Shown one piece after another: positions 1 to 8,345 of a DNA stretch of 64,000 nt; position 1 is the first letter of the stretch; each line of letters starts with the position of its first letter. A program made the translations under genes and the position numbers. The DNA comes from Pseudooceanicola nanhaiensis (GTDB lineage: Bacteria > Pseudomonadota > Alphaproteobacteria > Rhodobacterales > Rhodobacteraceae): NCBI RefSeq assembly GCF_020171315.1, contig NZ_JAIUZP010000006.1:434001-498000 (forward strand). Reading direction: 5' to 3'. A model generated the notes under the pieces. That model worked only from the letters and a program-made list of their open reading frames with translations. It did not search any database and was not told where the DNA came from.

Positions 1-1
1 C

Positions 2-94
2 ACGACCGAGATGCAGGAGATGGGCCAGCAGCTTCTGCTCGACAATTTCGACGCCGCCGCGGGCGTGGCCCCGCCACCTGCCAGCGGAAGCTGA
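2..94 (+). CDS. 3' end of an unrecognised protein (partial)
   Basis: An open frame enters from the left edge and ends at a TGA at 92-94, giving about 30 residues (contains QEMGQQLLLDNFDAAAG and ends PPPASGS). The composition fits a coding C-terminus with a Pro/Ala/Ser tail. The family cannot be recognised from this fragment and the start lies outside the window. The next gene is on the opposite strand, so this would be the end of a transcription unit converging on the DUF3422 gene. Confidence 0.45.
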   Translation, partial: TTEMQEMGQQLLLDNFDAAAGVAPPPASGS

Positions 95-294
95 CGCGCG
101 GCGGCCGTCTGGCGGCCCCGCGCTCCCCCGAACAGTACCCAAGCAAACGCCGCAGCGCATCGCGGGGGCCCCGTGCCCCGGCCTGCCGGACCCGCCGTTC
201 ACCGTATCACCGGATCACAGGTTCACCCGATCACCGGGGCCATGTCCCACCCGCCCCGGTGTGCCCTCAGGCCGTCTCCCCGCGGCCCGGGCCG

Positions 295-1584
295 TCAGCC
301 GCCATGCGCGTCACCCCCGCCATGGCGGCTGCGAATGCCCCGCACGACCAGCCACACCGCCAGCACCACCGGTGGCACGGCAAGCGCGGTCAGCATGCCC
401 TTGGAGAGGCCGATCACCTCCGCCAGCGGATAGGCGAGGTAGCCCACCAGCGAGACGGCGTAGTAGCTGATTGCGACAACGGACAGCCCCTCGACCGTGC
501 GCTGCAACTGCAGCTGCAGGTCGGCGCGCCGGTCCATCGAGGCCAGCAGCGCCTGGTTCTGGGCCTGCCGCTCCACGTCCACCCGGGTGCGCAGCAGCTC
601 TCCCGCGCGCATCGCCCGGTCCGCCATGCCTGCCAGCCGCCGCTCCGAGGCCGCCACCGTGCGCATCGCCGGATCGAACCTGCGGCGCATGAACTCGCCC
701 AGCGTCTGCCGGCCCTCGTAGCGTTCCTCGCGCAGCATGGCGATCCGCTCGGTCACGATGGCCTCGTAGGCGCGGGTCGCGGCAAAGCGGAAGGCGGCGC
801 GGGCGGCCATGTCCTCCAGCTCGGCCGAGATCTCCAGCAGCCCCCCCAGCGTGGCCTCGGCACCGCGCTCGGTGCTGCGCATGTCGGCCATCAGCTCGGT
901 CAGCTTGCGGTCCAGCTCGTCAAGTCGCGGCCCCATCTCGCGGGCGCAGGCCAGCCCCAGCATCGACATGCTCTTGTAGGTCTCCAGCTCGCAGAGCCGC
1001 TGCAGGATGCGGCCCACCCGCTGCGGCCCGGTCTCCGGCGAGACCTGGATCAGGAACCGCATGTGCCCGGCCGGGTCGATACGGAAATCGCCCGCCACCA
1101 CGGCCGCGCCTTCCATGACACGGGCCGAGGCGAGGCTCTCGGGCACGAAATGCGCCGCCAGCGCCGCGCCCAGAACGGCGTCCTCCGCCAGAGGCTCGAT
1201 CCGGATCACGGCCGAGGTCGCCCGCACCCCCGGTGCCGCCTCCAGCCAGTCGGCCGGGAAGACCTCGAACTCCGCCGGATCGAAGGCGCGCGCGGTCAGG
1301 CCGGGCGCGAAGGCAGTGAAGGTAACGAACTCGGTATGGCTCTCCCACTTCAGCACGTGGCGTCCGACCTGCCCCGACCAATGGGTCGCATCGGGTGCGG
1401 GATGATCCGCGCCGTGGCGGTCCAGCAGCGCCAGCAGATGGGCCCGCTCTGCCGCGCGATCGCGCGACTGGCCGGGCTTGGGCGCAATGGCCAGGTAGAC
1501 GGCCGAGGACGGCACGTCGAGGGCCGGAAACGGCCGGGCGTGCAATTCGTTGGCCAGCGGATAGCGCAGCGGGTGATCCTGCAT
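295..1584 (-). CDS. DUF3422 family membrane-anchored protein
   Basis: A 429-residue protein matching the DUF3422 family as I know it: the N-terminus opens with HPLRYPLANELHARPFP and a long, mostly helical soluble region follows. Two hydrophobic helices near residues 367-387 and 397-417 lie close to the C-terminus, with a short Gly/His-rich tail, so the bulk probably faces the cytoplasm from a C-terminal hairpin anchor. Function is unknown. I use the ATG at 1584, which has AGAGGAG just upstream, rather than the longer frame beginning at 1635, which has no such site. It reads toward the partial gene at the left edge and away from pntB. Confidence 0.88.
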   Translation of the reverse strand: MQDHPLRYPLANELHARPFPALDVPSSAVYLAIAPKPGQSRDRAAERAHLLALLDRHGADHPAPDATHWSGQVGRHVLKWESHTEFVTFTAFAPGLTARAFDPAEFEVFPADWLEAAPGVRATSAVIRIEPLAEDAVLGAALAAHFVPESLASARVMEGAAVVAGDFRIDPAGHMRFLIQVSPETGPQRVGRILQRLCELETYKSMSMLGLACAREMGPRLDELDRKLTELMADMRSTERGAEATLGGLLEISAELEDMAARAAFRFAATRAYEAIVTERIAMLREERYEGRQTLGEFMRRRFDPAMRTVAASERRLAGMADRAMRAGELLRTRVDVERQAQNQALLASMDRRADLQLQLQRTVEGLSVVAISYYAVSLVGYLAYPLAEVIGLSKGMLTALAVPPVVLAVWLVVRGIRSRHGGGDAHGG

Positions 1585-1789
1585 CGGGAACTCCTCTTTA
1601 AGGTCAGGCCAGCTAGCCCGGGGACACCCTAGCACAGAAGGCGGTGAAATGTCGCAATATCAGCCATTTAACGGAATACCATCGCATACGCGGCTGCTGC
1701 GTTCGAGAAACGCCAGCGGCGGAAAGCGCCGCCCGGCCCCGCTCTCCTCCTCGCACCGCCCGGCCCGGCACCGGACCGCGCCCCTCTGC

Positions 1790-1921
1790 CCGGATTTTTC
1801 GAAAAATCCGGTCCGGAAAATGCGCATTTTCCGGACACCGCCCGAGAGGACATCCCAAACCTCTCCCCGCGCACCGAAAATTCTTCGAAGAATTTTCCCA
1901 AGAATTTTCGAAAATTCTTGG
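1790..1921. repeat. Palindrome cluster A (four perfect palindromes)
   Basis: Four perfect palindromes: 1790-1811 (half-site CCGGATTTTTC), 1811-1836 (half-site GTCCGGAAAATGC), 1876-1897 (half-site GAAAATTCTTC) and 1898-1921 (half-site CCAAGAATTTTC). The first two abut and the last two abut, with about 40 GC-rich bases between the pairs. Three of the four are centred on TTCGAA. Bases 1876-1921 are identical to 15119-15164. Related units lie at about 10.6 and 57.4 kb. Nothing here encodes a transposase. Confidence 0.9.
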
Positions 1922-1939
1922 CCCCGCCCGTCGCATGCG

Positions 1940-1974
1940 AAACGCAAAGGGCCCCGCCGTTGCCGGCGGGGCCC
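1940..1974 (-). terminator. Rho-independent terminator of pntB
   Basis: Read on the minus strand, a perfect 10-bp stem (GGGCCCCGCC paired with GGCGGGGCCC, arms 1949-1958 and 1965-1974, 6-base loop) is followed by TTTGCGTTT. It lies about 20 bases past the pntB stop. Confidence 0.8.
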
Positions 1975-1995
1975 CTCGATACACTGTCGCACGGA

Positions 1996-3417
1996 TCAGC
2001 TGATCTTGTTCAGCAGATCGCCCACGGACTGTTTCGCGTCACCGTAGTACATCCGCGTGTTGTCCTTGTAGAACAGCGGGTTCTCGATGCCGGAATAGCC
2101 CGTGCCCTGCCCCCGCTTGGAGACGAAGACCTGCTTCGCCTTCCAGACCTCCAGCACCGGCATGCCGGCAATGGGGGAGTTCGGGTCATCCTGAGCGGCC
2201 GGGTTCACGATGTCGTTCGAGCCGATGACGATGACGACGTCCGTATCCGGGAAGTCCTCGTTGATCTCGTCCATCTCGAGCACGATGTCGTAAGGCACCT
2301 TGGCCTCGGCCAGCAGCACGTTCATGTGCCCCGGCAGACGGCCCGCCACGGGGTGGATCGCGAAACGCACTTCCTTGCCCTTGGCGCGCAGGCGGCGGGT
2401 CAGCTCGGCCACGTTCTGCTGGGCCTGTGCCACCGCCATGCCATAGCCCGGAACGATGATCACGCTGTCGGCCTCTTCCAGCGCCGAGGCCACGCCATCG
2501 ACGTCGATGGCGACCTGTTCGCCTTCCACTTCCATCGCCGGGCCCGCGGTGCCGCCGAAGCCGCCGAGGATCACCGAAACGAAGGACCGGTTCATCGCCT
2601 TGCACATGATGTACGACAGGATGGCACCGGAGGAGCCCACCAGCGCACCCACCACGATCAGCAGGTCATTGGAGAGCGAGAAGCCGATCGCCGCTGCCGC
2701 CCAGCCCGAGTAGCTGTTCAGCATCGAGACCACCACCGGCATGTCCGCGCCGCCGATGCCCATGATCAGGTGATACCCGATGAAGAGCGCGCAGAGCGTC
2801 ATGATGATCAGCGGGAAGAACCCGCCGGTCGAGCAGTACCAGAACAGGCAGATCACCGAGAGACCGGCCGCACTTGCGTTCAGCAGGTGCCCGCCGGGCA
2901 GTTTCTCGGCCTTGGAGGTCACCTTGCCGGCCAGCTTGCCATAGGCGATCACCGAGCCGGTGAAGGTCACCGCGCCGATGAAGATGCCGAGGTACAGCTC
3001 GACCTGCAGGATGCCCAGTTCGACCGGGCTCTTGTGGGCCACCAGCTCCGCGAAGGTGCCGACCGCTTCCTTGCCCTTGGCCAGCGCGCGCATGGTGAAA
3101 TGCGCGTTGAAGCCCACGAAGACCGCGGCGAGACCCACCAGCGAGTGCATGGCGGCGACCAGCTGCGGCATCTCGGTCATCTCGACCTTCTTGGCCACGT
3201 ACCAGCCGATGATGCCACCGCCCGCGATCAGGATGACCGAGAGCAGCCACAGGCCCGAGCCGGGCCCGATGAGCGTGGCGAAGACCGCCAGTGCCATGCC
3301 GACGATGCCGTACCAGACGGCCCGTTTGGCGCTTTCCTGCCCCGACAGACCGCCGAGGGAGAGGATGAAGAGAACAGCCGCGACCACATAGGCCGCCGTC
3401 GTGAATCCGAAATCCAT
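1996..3417 (-). CDS. pntB: NAD(P) transhydrogenase subunit beta
   Basis: Membrane and NADP(H)-binding subunit of the proton-translocating transhydrogenase, which uses the proton gradient to reduce NADP+ with NADH. The 473-residue length is normal. The N-terminal two-thirds is a run of hydrophobic helices. The C-terminal domain III has the [10 protein letters not shown] nucleotide loop near residue 325, the [19 protein letters not shown] block and the [12 protein letters not shown] block. It starts 13 bases downstream of the pntA stop, so the two are co-transcribed, and it ends in a strong terminator. No anomaly is visible. Confidence 0.97.
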   Translation of the reverse strand: MDFGFTTAAYVVAAVLFILSLGGLSGQESAKRAVWYGIVGMALAVFATLIGPGSGLWLLSVILIAGGGIIGWYVAKKVEMTEMPQLVAAMHSLVGLAAVFVGFNAHFTMRALAKGKEAVGTFAELVAHKSPVELGILQVELYLGIFIGAVTFTGSVIAYGKLAGKVTSKAEKLPGGHLLNASAAGLSVICLFWYCSTGGFFPLIIMTLCALFIGYHLIMGIGGADMPVVVSMLNSYSGWAAAAIGFSLSNDLLIVVGALVGSSGAILSYIMCKAMNRSFVSVILGGFGGTAGPAMEVEGEQVAIDVDGVASALEEADSVIIVPGYGMAVAQAQQNVAELTRRLRAKGKEVRFAIHPVAGRLPGHMNVLLAEAKVPYDIVLEMDEINEDFPDTDVVIVIGSNDIVNPAAQDDPNSPIAGMPVLEVWKAKQVFVSKRGQGTGYSGIENPLFYKDNTRMYYGDAKQSVGDLLNKIS

Positions 3418-3430
3418 GATCCCCTACCCC

Positions 3431-5005
3431 TTACGATTTCTGGAACATGGCGAGCATGCGCCGGGTGACGAGGAAACCGCCGAAGATGTTGATCCCGGCC
3501 ATGAAGACCGAGAGCGCCGCCAGCAGGATCACGATGAACGACCCCGAGCCGATCTGCATCAGCGCGCCGAGGATGATGATCGAGGAGATCGCGTTGGTGA
3601 CCGCCATCAGCGGCGTGTGCAGCGAATGCGAGACGTTCCAGATCACCTGGAAGCCCACGAAGACCGACAGCACGAAGACGATGAAGTGCTGCATGAAGCT
3701 GGCAGGCGCGATCAGGCCCACCCCCAGCAGCAGCACGGCACCGACGGCCAGCAGGGTGACCTGCTGCTTGGTCTGCGCCTTGAAGGCCGCCGTTTCTGCC
3801 GCGCGCTTCTCTTCCGGCGTCAGTTCCTTGACCTTCTCCTTCGGCTTCTGCGCCGCGATCGCGGCCACCTTGGGGGGCGGCGGCGGGAAGGTCACCGCGC
3901 CCTCGTGGGTCACGGTGGCGCCACGGATCACGTCGTCTTCCATGTTGTGATTGACCACACCGTCCTTCTCGGGCGTGAGGTCGGTCATCATGTGACGGAT
4001 GTTGGTGGCGTAAAGCGTCGAGGACTGGGTCGCCATACGGCTGGGGAAGTCCGTGTAACCGACGATGGTCACACCGTTTTCCGTGATCAGCTTCTCGTCG
4101 GGCTGGGTCAGCTCGCAGTTGCCGCCGCGCTCGGCCGCAAGGTCGACGATGACCGAGCCGGGCTTCATCATGTCGACCATGTCCTTGGTCCAGAGCACCG
4201 GCGCGGGCCGGTTCGGGATCAGGGCGGTGGTGATGACGATGTCGATGTCGGGCGCCAGTTCGCGGAACTTCTTCAGCTGCGCTTCGCGGAACTCGGGCGA
4301 GGACGGGGCAGCATAGCCGCCGGTGGCCGCGCCATCGGTCTGCGCTTCCTCGAAGTCGAGGTAGACGAATTCCGCGCCCATGGATTCGATCTGCTCGGCC
4401 ACTTCGGGCCGCACGTCGAAGGCCAGCGTGATCGCGCCGAGCGAGGTCGAGGTGCCGATGGCGGCCAGACCTGCCACACCGGCGCCGACGATCAGCACCT
4501 TCGCCGGGGGCACCTTGCCCGCCGCCGTCACCTGACCGGTGAAGAAGCGGCCGAAGTTGTTGCCAGCCTCGATCACAGCGCGGTAGCCCGCGATGTTCGC
4601 CATGGAGGAGAGGGCATCCATCTTCTGGGCGCGCGAAATCCGCGGCACCATGTCCATGGCAATGACCGTGGCCCCGGTCTCCTTGCAGCTTTCCAGCAGC
4701 GCCTCGTTGCTCCCCGGGTAGAAGAAGCTGATCAGCGTCTTCTCGGGGGTCAGCAGGGCGACCTCCTCCTCACTGGGCGGACGCACCTTGGCGATCACGT
4801 CCGCTGCCGCGTACAGCGCCTGCGCGTCGGGCACGAGGGTCACCCCGGCCGCTTCATAGGCGGAGTCTAGGAAGCCGGCTTTCTCGCCAGCCCCACTCTC
4901 AAGGACGCATTCGTGGCCCAGCTTCTGAAGCTGGAGGGCGGAGTCCGGGGTCATGGCGACCCGGTTCTCACCCGCGAACACTTCCTTTGGCGTTCCGATT
5001 TTCAC
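3431..5005 (-). CDS. pntA: NAD(P) transhydrogenase subunit alpha
   Basis: NAD(H)-binding partner of PntB. I place the start at the GTG at 5005 (KIGTPKEVFAGENRVAMTP follows), preceded by AAGGGAGA at good spacing; the longer frame to 5065 adds an unrelated basic segment. The result is 524 residues. Domain I carries the NAD-binding GAGVAGLAAIG near residue 172. An acidic/Pro/Lys linker follows at about 390-425, then about four membrane helices. It is the fused one-piece form, whereas many alphaproteobacteria split it into PntAA and PntAB. It is first in the pntAB operon. Confidence 0.96.
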   Translation of the reverse strand: MKIGTPKEVFAGENRVAMTPDSALQLQKLGHECVLESGAGEKAGFLDSAYEAAGVTLVPDAQALYAAADVIAKVRPPSEEEVALLTPEKTLISFFYPGSNEALLESCKETGATVIAMDMVPRISRAQKMDALSSMANIAGYRAVIEAGNNFGRFFTGQVTAAGKVPPAKVLIVGAGVAGLAAIGTSTSLGAITLAFDVRPEVAEQIESMGAEFVYLDFEEAQTDGAATGGYAAPSSPEFREAQLKKFRELAPDIDIVITTALIPNRPAPVLWTKDMVDMMKPGSVIVDLAAERGGNCELTQPDEKLITENGVTIVGYTDFPSRMATQSSTLYATNIRHMMTDLTPEKDGVVNHNMEDDVIRGATVTHEGAVTFPPPPPKVAAIAAQKPKEKVKELTPEEKRAAETAAFKAQTKQQVTLLAVGAVLLLGVGLIAPASFMQHFIVFVLSVFVGFQVIWNVSHSLHTPLMAVTNAISSIIILGALMQIGSGSFIVILLAALSVFMAGINIFGGFLVTRRMLAMFQKS

Positions 5006-5075
5006 GGCAGAAATCTCCCTTCTGAACACCTTCTGTCGTCGCCCGGACTTTTTCCGGACGCTCATTTGAACGACT

Positions 5076-5092
5076 GCGCAATAAAATTGCGC
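5076..5092. promoter_or_regulatory. Short hairpin in the pntA leader
   Basis: A perfect inverted repeat GCGCAAT-AAA-ATTGCGC lies 70 bases upstream of the pntA GTG and just past the end of the methyltransferase gene. It has no T-run on the minus strand, so it looks more like a leader hairpin or protein site than a terminator. The function is inferred only. Confidence 0.4.
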
Positions 5093-5130
5093 GCATCAGG
5101 AAACGGGGATGCCTGTTCTCATCCTCGCTG

Positions 5131-5583
5131 TCAAACCCAACGACGAGTCTTTTGGCAGTAGCGTGCATAATCAACACGGAATTGCCTGCGGAGGCGATTT
5201 TCTTCGGGGATGATATAGCGACGCTCCAATATCCACATCAGGACGGGGATCAGGGGCAGTGAAAGCACTGCTTCCCATCGCAGGATCAGACCGGCCAGAA
5301 TCATGACATCGCCGAGGTAGATGGGATTGCGCGTGCGGGAGAAGATGCCACTGGTGACCAGCTGGGAGGCGGTGCCATGGGGCATCGGCGTGGTCCGCTG
5401 GCGCCGCATCTCGTAGAGCGCGAGCGCCATCAGCAGCACCCCGCCGCCCACCAGCAGCCCGCCGAGGAAATCGGCAAAGAGACCGCCAAGGCGCAACCCG
5501 GCGGAGAAATGGCGGGCCTGAAGCCAGGCGATCACCGCGAAGGCCAGCACCCAGAGTTGGGGCAGATCGAATGTCTTGCGCAT
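5131..5583 (-). CDS. Isoprenylcysteine carboxyl methyltransferase-like membrane protein
   Basis: A 150-residue integral membrane protein of the ICMT/PEMT-like methyltransferase family. Hydrophobic helices fill the N-terminal half. The C-terminal half has the family signature GIFSRTRNPIYLGD followed by two helices and then EENRLRRQF, the segments that bind S-adenosylmethionine in ICMT. The bacterial substrate is unknown; these are probably lipid or small-molecule methyltransferases. It lies upstream of pntAB in the same direction with 125 bases between, so operon membership is uncertain. Confidence 0.85.
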   Translation of the reverse strand: MRKTFDLPQLWVLAFAVIAWLQARHFSAGLRLGGLFADFLGGLLVGGGVLLMALALYEMRRQRTTPMPHGTASQLVTSGIFSRTRNPIYLGDVMILAGLILRWEAVLSLPLIPVLMWILERRYIIPEENRLRRQFRVDYARYCQKTRRWV

Positions 5584-5781
5584 GGCAGCCTCCCTTGTCC
5601 ACCGCCAAGGGCTAGCGCATCGGCCCCCTGTCCCGCCAGAGGGCAGAGCACACCCGCGTCAATCCGCCATGTCCGGGCCACCAAGGTAAGCGCGCTGCCA
5701 TGGCGCGACGGAGGACATATGTTCGGTCCGGGGCCATCGGCCTGCCCCGGTTCCCCCCTCAGACGCCTAGCGCCCGCAGGC

Positions 5782-7026
5782 TCACTCCGCGAGGGCCGGT
5801 GCGGGGGCCAGTTTCTCCATCGCCTGCCGGATCAGGCGGCCAAGGCGCGCGATGCCCTCGTCCATCTTCTCCTTCTCGTGCAGGGTGAAGCACAGGCGCA
5901 GCGTGTTGGCGTGGCCGCCATCGGCATAGAAGGCGCCGCCCGGCACGAAGGCCACGCGCTCGCTCTCCAGCGAGGTCGCCAGCAGGGCCGCGGCATCCAG
6001 CCCCTTGGGCAGCTCCATCCAGACGAACATGCCGCCCTCAGGCCGGGTGTAGGTCACGCCCTCGGGCATCTCGCGGTCCAGCGCCTCCAGCATCAGGCGG
6101 CGGCGGCGGCCATAGACCTCGCGCAGCCCGGCCACATGGGCGTCGAAATCCTGCTCCGCCACGCGCAGCGTCGCGATCTGGTTCAGGGTGGCGCTGTGCA
6201 GGTCGGCGGCCTGCTTCAGCAGCACCATCCGGTCGATCACGTCGCGCGCGGCCACGACCCAGGCCACCCGCAGCCCCGGCGCCAGCACCTTGGAGAAGGA
6301 GCCGGAATAGATCGTGCGGCAGGCGTTCACGTCGCCCTTCCGGGCGATCTCCATGGCCATCAGCGTCGGGATCACCTCGCCCTCGTAGCGCAGCGCCTGA
6401 TAGGCACCGTCCTCGATGATCGCGCAGTCCAGCTCCTCGGCGAGCGCCAGCAGGTGCTCGCGCCCCTTCAGGTCCAGGGTCTCGCCGGTGGGGTTGGCGA
6501 AATCGGGCGAGAGATAGGCGAATTTCACCGTGCCGCCTGCCGCCTCCGCCGCCGCGCGGTATTCCTCCGCCCCGCGGTTGCCGTTCAGGGACAGCTGGTC
6601 ATAGGTCGGTTCGTAGGCGTTGAAGGCCCCGAGCGCGCCGAGATAGGTGGGCCAGGTCACCAGCGCGGTGTCGCCCGGGTTGATCAGCAGCTTGCCGAGG
6701 TAGTCGAGCGCCTGCTGCGAGCCCGAGGTGATCATCACGTTCTCTTCGGTGCAGGTGATGCCGATCCGGCCCATCTCCTTGGCGATCCAGCGCCGCAGCG
6801 GGCGATAGCCCTCGGAGACCGAGTATTGCAGCGCGACCGAGGCCTCGGGCCCGCCGAGGATATCCGACATTGCCTTGCCGAACTTCTCGGCTGGGAAAAG
6901 CGTGGGATCGGGGATGCCGCCGGCAAAGGAAATGATGTCGGGCTGGTCCAGCAGCTTCAGCAGTTCCCGGATCTCGGAAGCCTTCATGCGGCCCGTACGG
7001 CCGGCCAGAACGTGGGTCCAGTCCAT
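5782..7026 (-). CDS. PLP-dependent aminotransferase, fold type I
   Basis: A 414-residue class I/II aminotransferase of the MocR-related, 2-aminoadipate aminotransferase-like branch, but without an N-terminal GntR helix-turn-helix. Visible features are FAGGIPDPTLFP near residue 35, SGSQQALDYLGKLL, the NPTGETLDLKGREHLL segment and the PLP lysine in SGSFSKVLAPGLRVAW. Substrate cannot be assigned; kynurenine, 2-aminoadipate and branched-chain amino acids are all used by relatives. It is transcribed behind the amidotransferase-like gene, but a hairpin terminator (7146-7175) lies between them. Confidence 0.88.
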   Translation of the reverse strand: MDWTHVLAGRTGRMKASEIRELLKLLDQPDIISFAGGIPDPTLFPAEKFGKAMSDILGGPEASVALQYSVSEGYRPLRRWIAKEMGRIGITCTEENVMITSGSQQALDYLGKLLINPGDTALVTWPTYLGALGAFNAYEPTYDQLSLNGNRGAEEYRAAAEAAGGTVKFAYLSPDFANPTGETLDLKGREHLLALAEELDCAIIEDGAYQALRYEGEVIPTLMAMEIARKGDVNACRTIYSGSFSKVLAPGLRVAWVVAARDVIDRMVLLKQAADLHSATLNQIATLRVAEQDFDAHVAGLREVYGRRRRLMLEALDREMPEGVTYTRPEGGMFVWMELPKGLDAAALLATSLESERVAFVPGGAFYADGGHANTLRLCFTLHEKEKMDEGIARLGRLIRQAMEKLAPAPALAE

Positions 7027-7145
7027 CCTCTATTCCTTCTCGTGCAGCGATGTCCTTGCAGGTCGACGCGCCCTGTTGCGCGCAGACCCCGACTTCATTT
7101 CCGAATATTACCGGAAGAAGCCATCCCTCGCACATAAATGTCGCC

Positions 7146-7175
7146 AAAAGAAAGGTCAAGAGCACAGACCTTTCT
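7146..7175 (-). terminator. Terminator after the amidotransferase-like gene
   Basis: On the minus strand a perfect 9-bp stem AGAAAGGTC/GACCTTTCT (arms 7049+100 and onward: 7149-7157 and 7167-7175, 9-base loop) runs directly into TTTT. A second larger hairpin (7199-7226, 13 bp with one mismatch) precedes it. Confidence 0.65.
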
Positions 7176-7250
7176 CAATTCTGCATGCCCGCAATGCGAC
7201 AGGCGCCCACCGGGGTGGACGCCTGTTCGAAATCCTTGGCGATGTGCGGA

Positions 7251-8030
7251 TCAGGCGGAGCGCAGGACGCCCCGGCCCGACTTCTGCGCCGACCATTCGG
7301 TGACGGCGCGCCCGAAGGCCTCGAAGAGCGGGCGCGAGACGGGATCGTTAGCGGCGTCGTATTCCGGATGCCACTGCACCGCGAGGGTGAAGCCGGTGGC
7401 GCCGTCCACATAGGCCGCCTCGGGCGTGCCGTCAGGCGCCGTGCCTTCGACCTTGAAGCGGCGGCCGGGCTTGGTGACGCCCTGCCCGTGCAGCGTGTTG
7501 GTCATCACCTCCGGTGCGCCCATCAGGCGGTGGAAGACGCCGCCCTCCTTGAAGGTCACCTTGTGGCGCAGGGCGAATTTCTCCTCGATGGTGCCATCCG
7601 GGGGCATCCGGTGGTTCATACGGCCGGGCAGGTCGCGGATCTCGGGGTGCAGGGTCGAGCCCATGGCCACCGCCACCTCCTGAAACCCGCGGCAGATGCC
7701 GAGGAAAGGCTGACCGCGTTCCACGCAGGCCCGCACCAGCGGCAGGGTGATCGCATCGCGCGCCCGGTCGAAGGTGCCGTGGGCCTCGGTCTCGTCCTCG
7801 CCGTATTCCGAGGGGTGAACGTTGGGCCGCCCGCCGGTCAGGACGAAGCCGTCGAAGGTGTTGAGCAGTTCCTCGACCGAGACATACCGCGGATCGGCGG
7901 GGATCAGCAGCGGCATGCAGCGCGAGACGTTGGCGACCGCCTCGGTGTTCATGATGCCGCCGGAATGGGTCCGGTAGGAATTGTCGATGACGTTCTTGTT
8001 GGTGATGATGCCGACGATGGGTCGCGTCAT
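7251..8030 (-). CDS. Gamma-glutamyl-gamma-aminobutyrate hydrolase family protein (peptidase C26)
   Basis: A 259-residue class-I glutamine-amidotransferase-like hydrolase. The nucleophile cysteine is in FLGICRGFQEVAVAMG (about residue 113) and the catalytic His-Glu in VQWHPEYD near residue 224. The family includes PuuD, which cleaves gamma-glutamyl-GABA in putrescine catabolism, but no other puu gene is nearby, so I do not assign the symbol. It is alone or first in its unit, upstream of the aminotransferase and separated from it by hairpins. Confidence 0.9.
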   Translation of the reverse strand: MTRPIVGIITNKNVIDNSYRTHSGGIMNTEAVANVSRCMPLLIPADPRYVSVEELLNTFDGFVLTGGRPNVHPSEYGEDETEAHGTFDRARDAITLPLVRACVERGQPFLGICRGFQEVAVAMGSTLHPEIRDLPGRMNHRMPPDGTIEEKFALRHKVTFKEGGVFHRLMGAPEVMTNTLHGQGVTKPGRRFKVEGTAPDGTPEAAYVDGATGFTLAVQWHPEYDAANDPVSRPLFEAFGRAVTEWSAQKSGRGVLRSA

Positions 8031-8200
8031 GAGGGTCTCCGCGTTCTGCGGGCCAGACTACGCCCGCTGCGCCGCGGAATAAACCGCCCAGCCTGTGCAA
8101 TGATGCAGGATCGGACATGTTGCCCGCGCATTGGGCACTCCCCGAAATCCGCAGCCTCTGCCCAATCCTTACGCAGCCCCCGGAAGGTCGGGCGGCGCCC

Positions 8201-8225
8201 CCGCTTCATCTTTCCCCAAATACTC
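8201..8225 (-). repeat. GATATTTGGG-family intergenic repeat, short copy
   Basis: The core CTTCATCTTTCCCCAAATAC matches bases just after 14965 with one substitution, and is the reverse complement of the GTATTTGGGG-type core seen at 58911-58920. It lacks the flanking G-run/C-run hairpin of the longer copies. Confidence 0.6.
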
Positions 8226-8301
8226 ACCGCGCGGTCCACACCCCGCGCGTGGCCCGACACGGCACGCTTCGGCATTCCCCTTCGCCAAAGCCCCCATGGA
8301 A

Positions 8302-8327
8302 AAGGGCGGACCCTCTGGCCCGCCCTT
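8302..8327 (-). terminator. Terminator of glcB
   Basis: On the minus strand an 11-bp stem with one mismatch (AAGGGCGGGCC/GGTCCGCCCTT) ends in TTTT. It sits 20 bases past the glcB stop. Confidence 0.75.
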
Positions 8328-8345
8328 CCCTGTGTCACCCGGTGC

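Larger units (their letters stand above)
1585..1995. other. Intergenic gap with palindrome cluster A
   Basis: A 411-base gap between the DUF3422 start and the pntB stop. It holds four consecutive AT-rich perfect palindromes (annotated separately) and the pntB terminator. Short frames here run straight through the palindromes in several directions and have no recognisable product, so I annotate no gene. Confidence 0.8.
8031..8345. other. Intergenic gap with GATATTTGGG-family repeat and glcB terminator
   Basis: A 315-base gap between glcB (its 3' end) and the C26 hydrolase (its 5' end). It contains a short copy of the second repeat family in reverse orientation at 8201-8225 (CTTCATCTTTCCCCAAATAC core) and the glcB terminator. 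I see no gene. Confidence 0.75.

Noticed and set aside
1790-1921. Palindrome cluster A as a CRISPR array or insertion-sequence end
   Set aside because: There are no regularly spaced direct repeats with unique spacers, no cas or transposase genes, and no target-site duplications.
3431-5005. pntA as a gene fusion artefact
   Set aside because: One-piece PntA is the normal form in many bacteria; the reading frame is continuous and the length standard.
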